Source: an uncultured Acidimicrobiaceae bacterium | Lineage (GTDB): Bacteria > Actinomycetota > Acidimicrobiia > Acidimicrobiales > Ilumatobacteraceae | NCBI GenBank assembly: GCA_903904615.1 | Contig: CAIVDG010000204.1 | Span: 1 to 6,628 of the forward strand | Reading direction: 5' to 3' | Length of the DNA stretch: 6,628 bases | Part shown: positions 5,808-6,628 of the stretch, one piece after another | Layout: each line of letters starts with the position of its first letter | How positions within the stretch are numbered: position 1 is the stretch's first letter | The notes under the pieces: generated by a model | Seen by the model: only the letters and a program-made list of their open reading frames with translations | Told to the model about the DNA's origin: nothing | Database searches by the model: none | Translations under genes and position numbers: made by a program

Positions 5808-6628
5808 ATGACCACAGGCGACAGTCATCCCGTTCTTCTCATTAGCGACAACGTGTGGAGCCGCGAAGGAGATGCGTTGCGGGAGATTGCTCCGAATGTG
5901 CAGCCCGTCATTTACGTTGGCGATGAACCTATTGCGGACGATGTTGTCTCCACTATTGATATTGCTTTCTATTCCAGCGACTTGTGGCCTGAGCGTTCTC
6001 GTGGAGTTGCACTGTCCATCATTCGAGCAACACAACTGAAGTGGCTACATACATTCTCTGCCGGAGTAGACAATCCCTTCTTCCAACAGTTGATGGAACG
6101 CGGAGTTCGACTGTCTAACTCCACCGGTGCAACCGCTTCACCTATCGCACAAACTGCAATTTTGTACATGCTGGCACTCAGCAGAAACGTGCGCGCATGG
6201 ATGAAGCACCAGGAGGCTCACGAATGGGAACGCCATGAGTTCAATGAATTAGACGGCGCACGCCTTGCCGTCATTGGAATGGGTCCCATTGGCCTGGAGA
6301 TTGCTCGTTTAGGGGTTGCACTCAATATGGATGTCGAAGCCATTCGCCGCACGCCCGCGGGAAATGAGCCGTGCCCTACATACGGATTTGATCAGTTAGA
6401 TGCTGTTTTATCTCGTGCCGATTGGGTTGCCGTGGCATTGCCACTGACAGACGACACAGTGAACTTGTTCGATGCCCCGCGCTTGTCGCACATGAAGCCT
6501 GGAGCGCACTTCATCAACGTGGGACGTGGCGAGTTAGTAGAAGAACCAGCACTTGTTTCAGCACTACAGTCGGGTCATATCGCGGGTGCCGGTCTTGACG
6601 TGTTCGCTGTGGAACCACTCCCACAAGA
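5808..6628 (+). CDS. D-2-hydroxyacid dehydrogenase, 3' end outside the window
   Basis: The first 273 residues of an NAD(P)-dependent D-isomer-specific 2-hydroxyacid dehydrogenase; members reduce 2-keto acids such as glyoxylate, hydroxypyruvate or phosphonopyruvate-like compounds to D-hydroxy acids. The substrate-domain motif LKWLHTFSAGVDN is at 77-89, and SPIAQTAILYMLALSR (111-126) begins the helix leading to the cofactor domain. The Rossmann motif is VIGMGPIGLEIA (155-166). Arg180-Arg181 after the second strand replace the acidic residue of NAD-preferring enzymes and suggest NADP(H). The catalytic Arg240 (in NVGRGELV) and Glu269 (in DVFAVEPLP) are present; the catalytic His should lie just past the window end. 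About 40-50 residues are probably missing. The ATG at 5808 is the natural start, as it precedes the first strand (PVLLISD), and it has no ribosome binding site. The exact substrate is unknown. Confidence 0.93.
   Translation, partial: MTTGDSHPVLLISDNVWSREGDALREIAPNVQPVIYVGDEPIADDVVSTIDIAFYSSDLWPERSRGVALSIIRATQLKWLHTFSAGVDNPFFQQLMERGVRLSNSTGATASPIAQTAILYMLALSRNVRAWMKHQEAHEWERHEFNELDGARLAVIGMGPIGLEIARLGVALNMDVEAIRRTPAGNEPCPTYGFDQLDAVLSRADWVAVALPLTDDTVNLFDAPRLSHMKPGAHFINVGRGELVEEPALVSALQSGHIAGAGLDVFAVEPLPQ

Noticed and set aside
5122..5811. A 229-codon open frame antisense to the membrane protein gene
   Set aside because: The product is Thr/Ser/Pro-rich without any family likeness and lies wholly across a gene with signal peptide and membrane helices on the other strand.
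5760..6035. Longer membrane protein from the ATG at 6035 or 5828
   Set aside because: The extension runs antisense to the conserved start of the dehydrogenase, and the signal peptide would no longer be N-terminal.
1..6628. tRNA or rRNA genes, CRISPR arrays, insertion sequences, phage or toxin-antitoxin genes
   Set aside because: Reading both strands by eye, I found no cloverleaf-like sequence, regular repeats, transposase motifs or target-site duplications. Nearly all bases are taken by well-supported chromosomal genes.

Overview
The window looks like an ordinary stretch of bacterial chromosome, most likely from an actinobacterium (Actinomycetota). Three things point there: the cyclophilin and the DUF2236/MpaB protein are of actinobacterial type; the sigma factor resembles primary-like SigA/SigB factors; and a conserved membrane protein carries a Trp-His-Asp-His-Arg motif that I associate with actinobacterial genomes. 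GC content is moderate (roughly half by eye). The sigma factor's region 3 sequence and C-terminus recall the class Acidimicrobiia, including aquatic lineages. That is inference from memory, not a search result.

Layout: (1) 27-917 (+), a DUF2236/MpaB-like haem oxygenase family protein. (2) 883-2100 (-), a YcaQ/AlkX-type winged-helix DNA glycosylase, overlapping the first gene tail to tail by 35 nt. (3) 2075-2632 (-), a cyclophilin-type peptidyl-prolyl isomerase just upstream of the glycosylase, with a 26-nt overlap that makes the pair an operon. (4) 2699-2878 (+), a 59-residue DksA/TraR-like protein without the zinc cysteines. (5) 2885-3691 (-), a Bax inhibitor-1/YccA-family membrane protein. 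(6) 3840-4775 (+), a primary-like sigma-70 factor with a strong ribosome binding site after a GTG start and a possible hairpin just upstream. (7) 4779-5759 (-), a membrane protein with a signal peptide, an extracytoplasmic His cluster and about five membrane helices. (8) 5808-6628 (+), the first 273 residues of a D-2-hydroxyacid dehydrogenase, cut by the window edge.

The genes are tightly packed, with alternating strands, and most pairs are divergent or convergent. Only the cyclophilin and the glycosylase form a clear co-directional unit. No single pathway links the set: the genes cover transcription (sigma factor, DksA-like protein), DNA repair, protein folding, membrane homeostasis and redox metabolism. 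I found no tRNA, rRNA, CRISPR array, transposase, phage gene or long repeat. I see no convincing sign of a new multi-gene system. The most interesting items are the cysteine-free mini-DksA, the uncharacterised WHDHR membrane protein, and the leader of the sigma gene.
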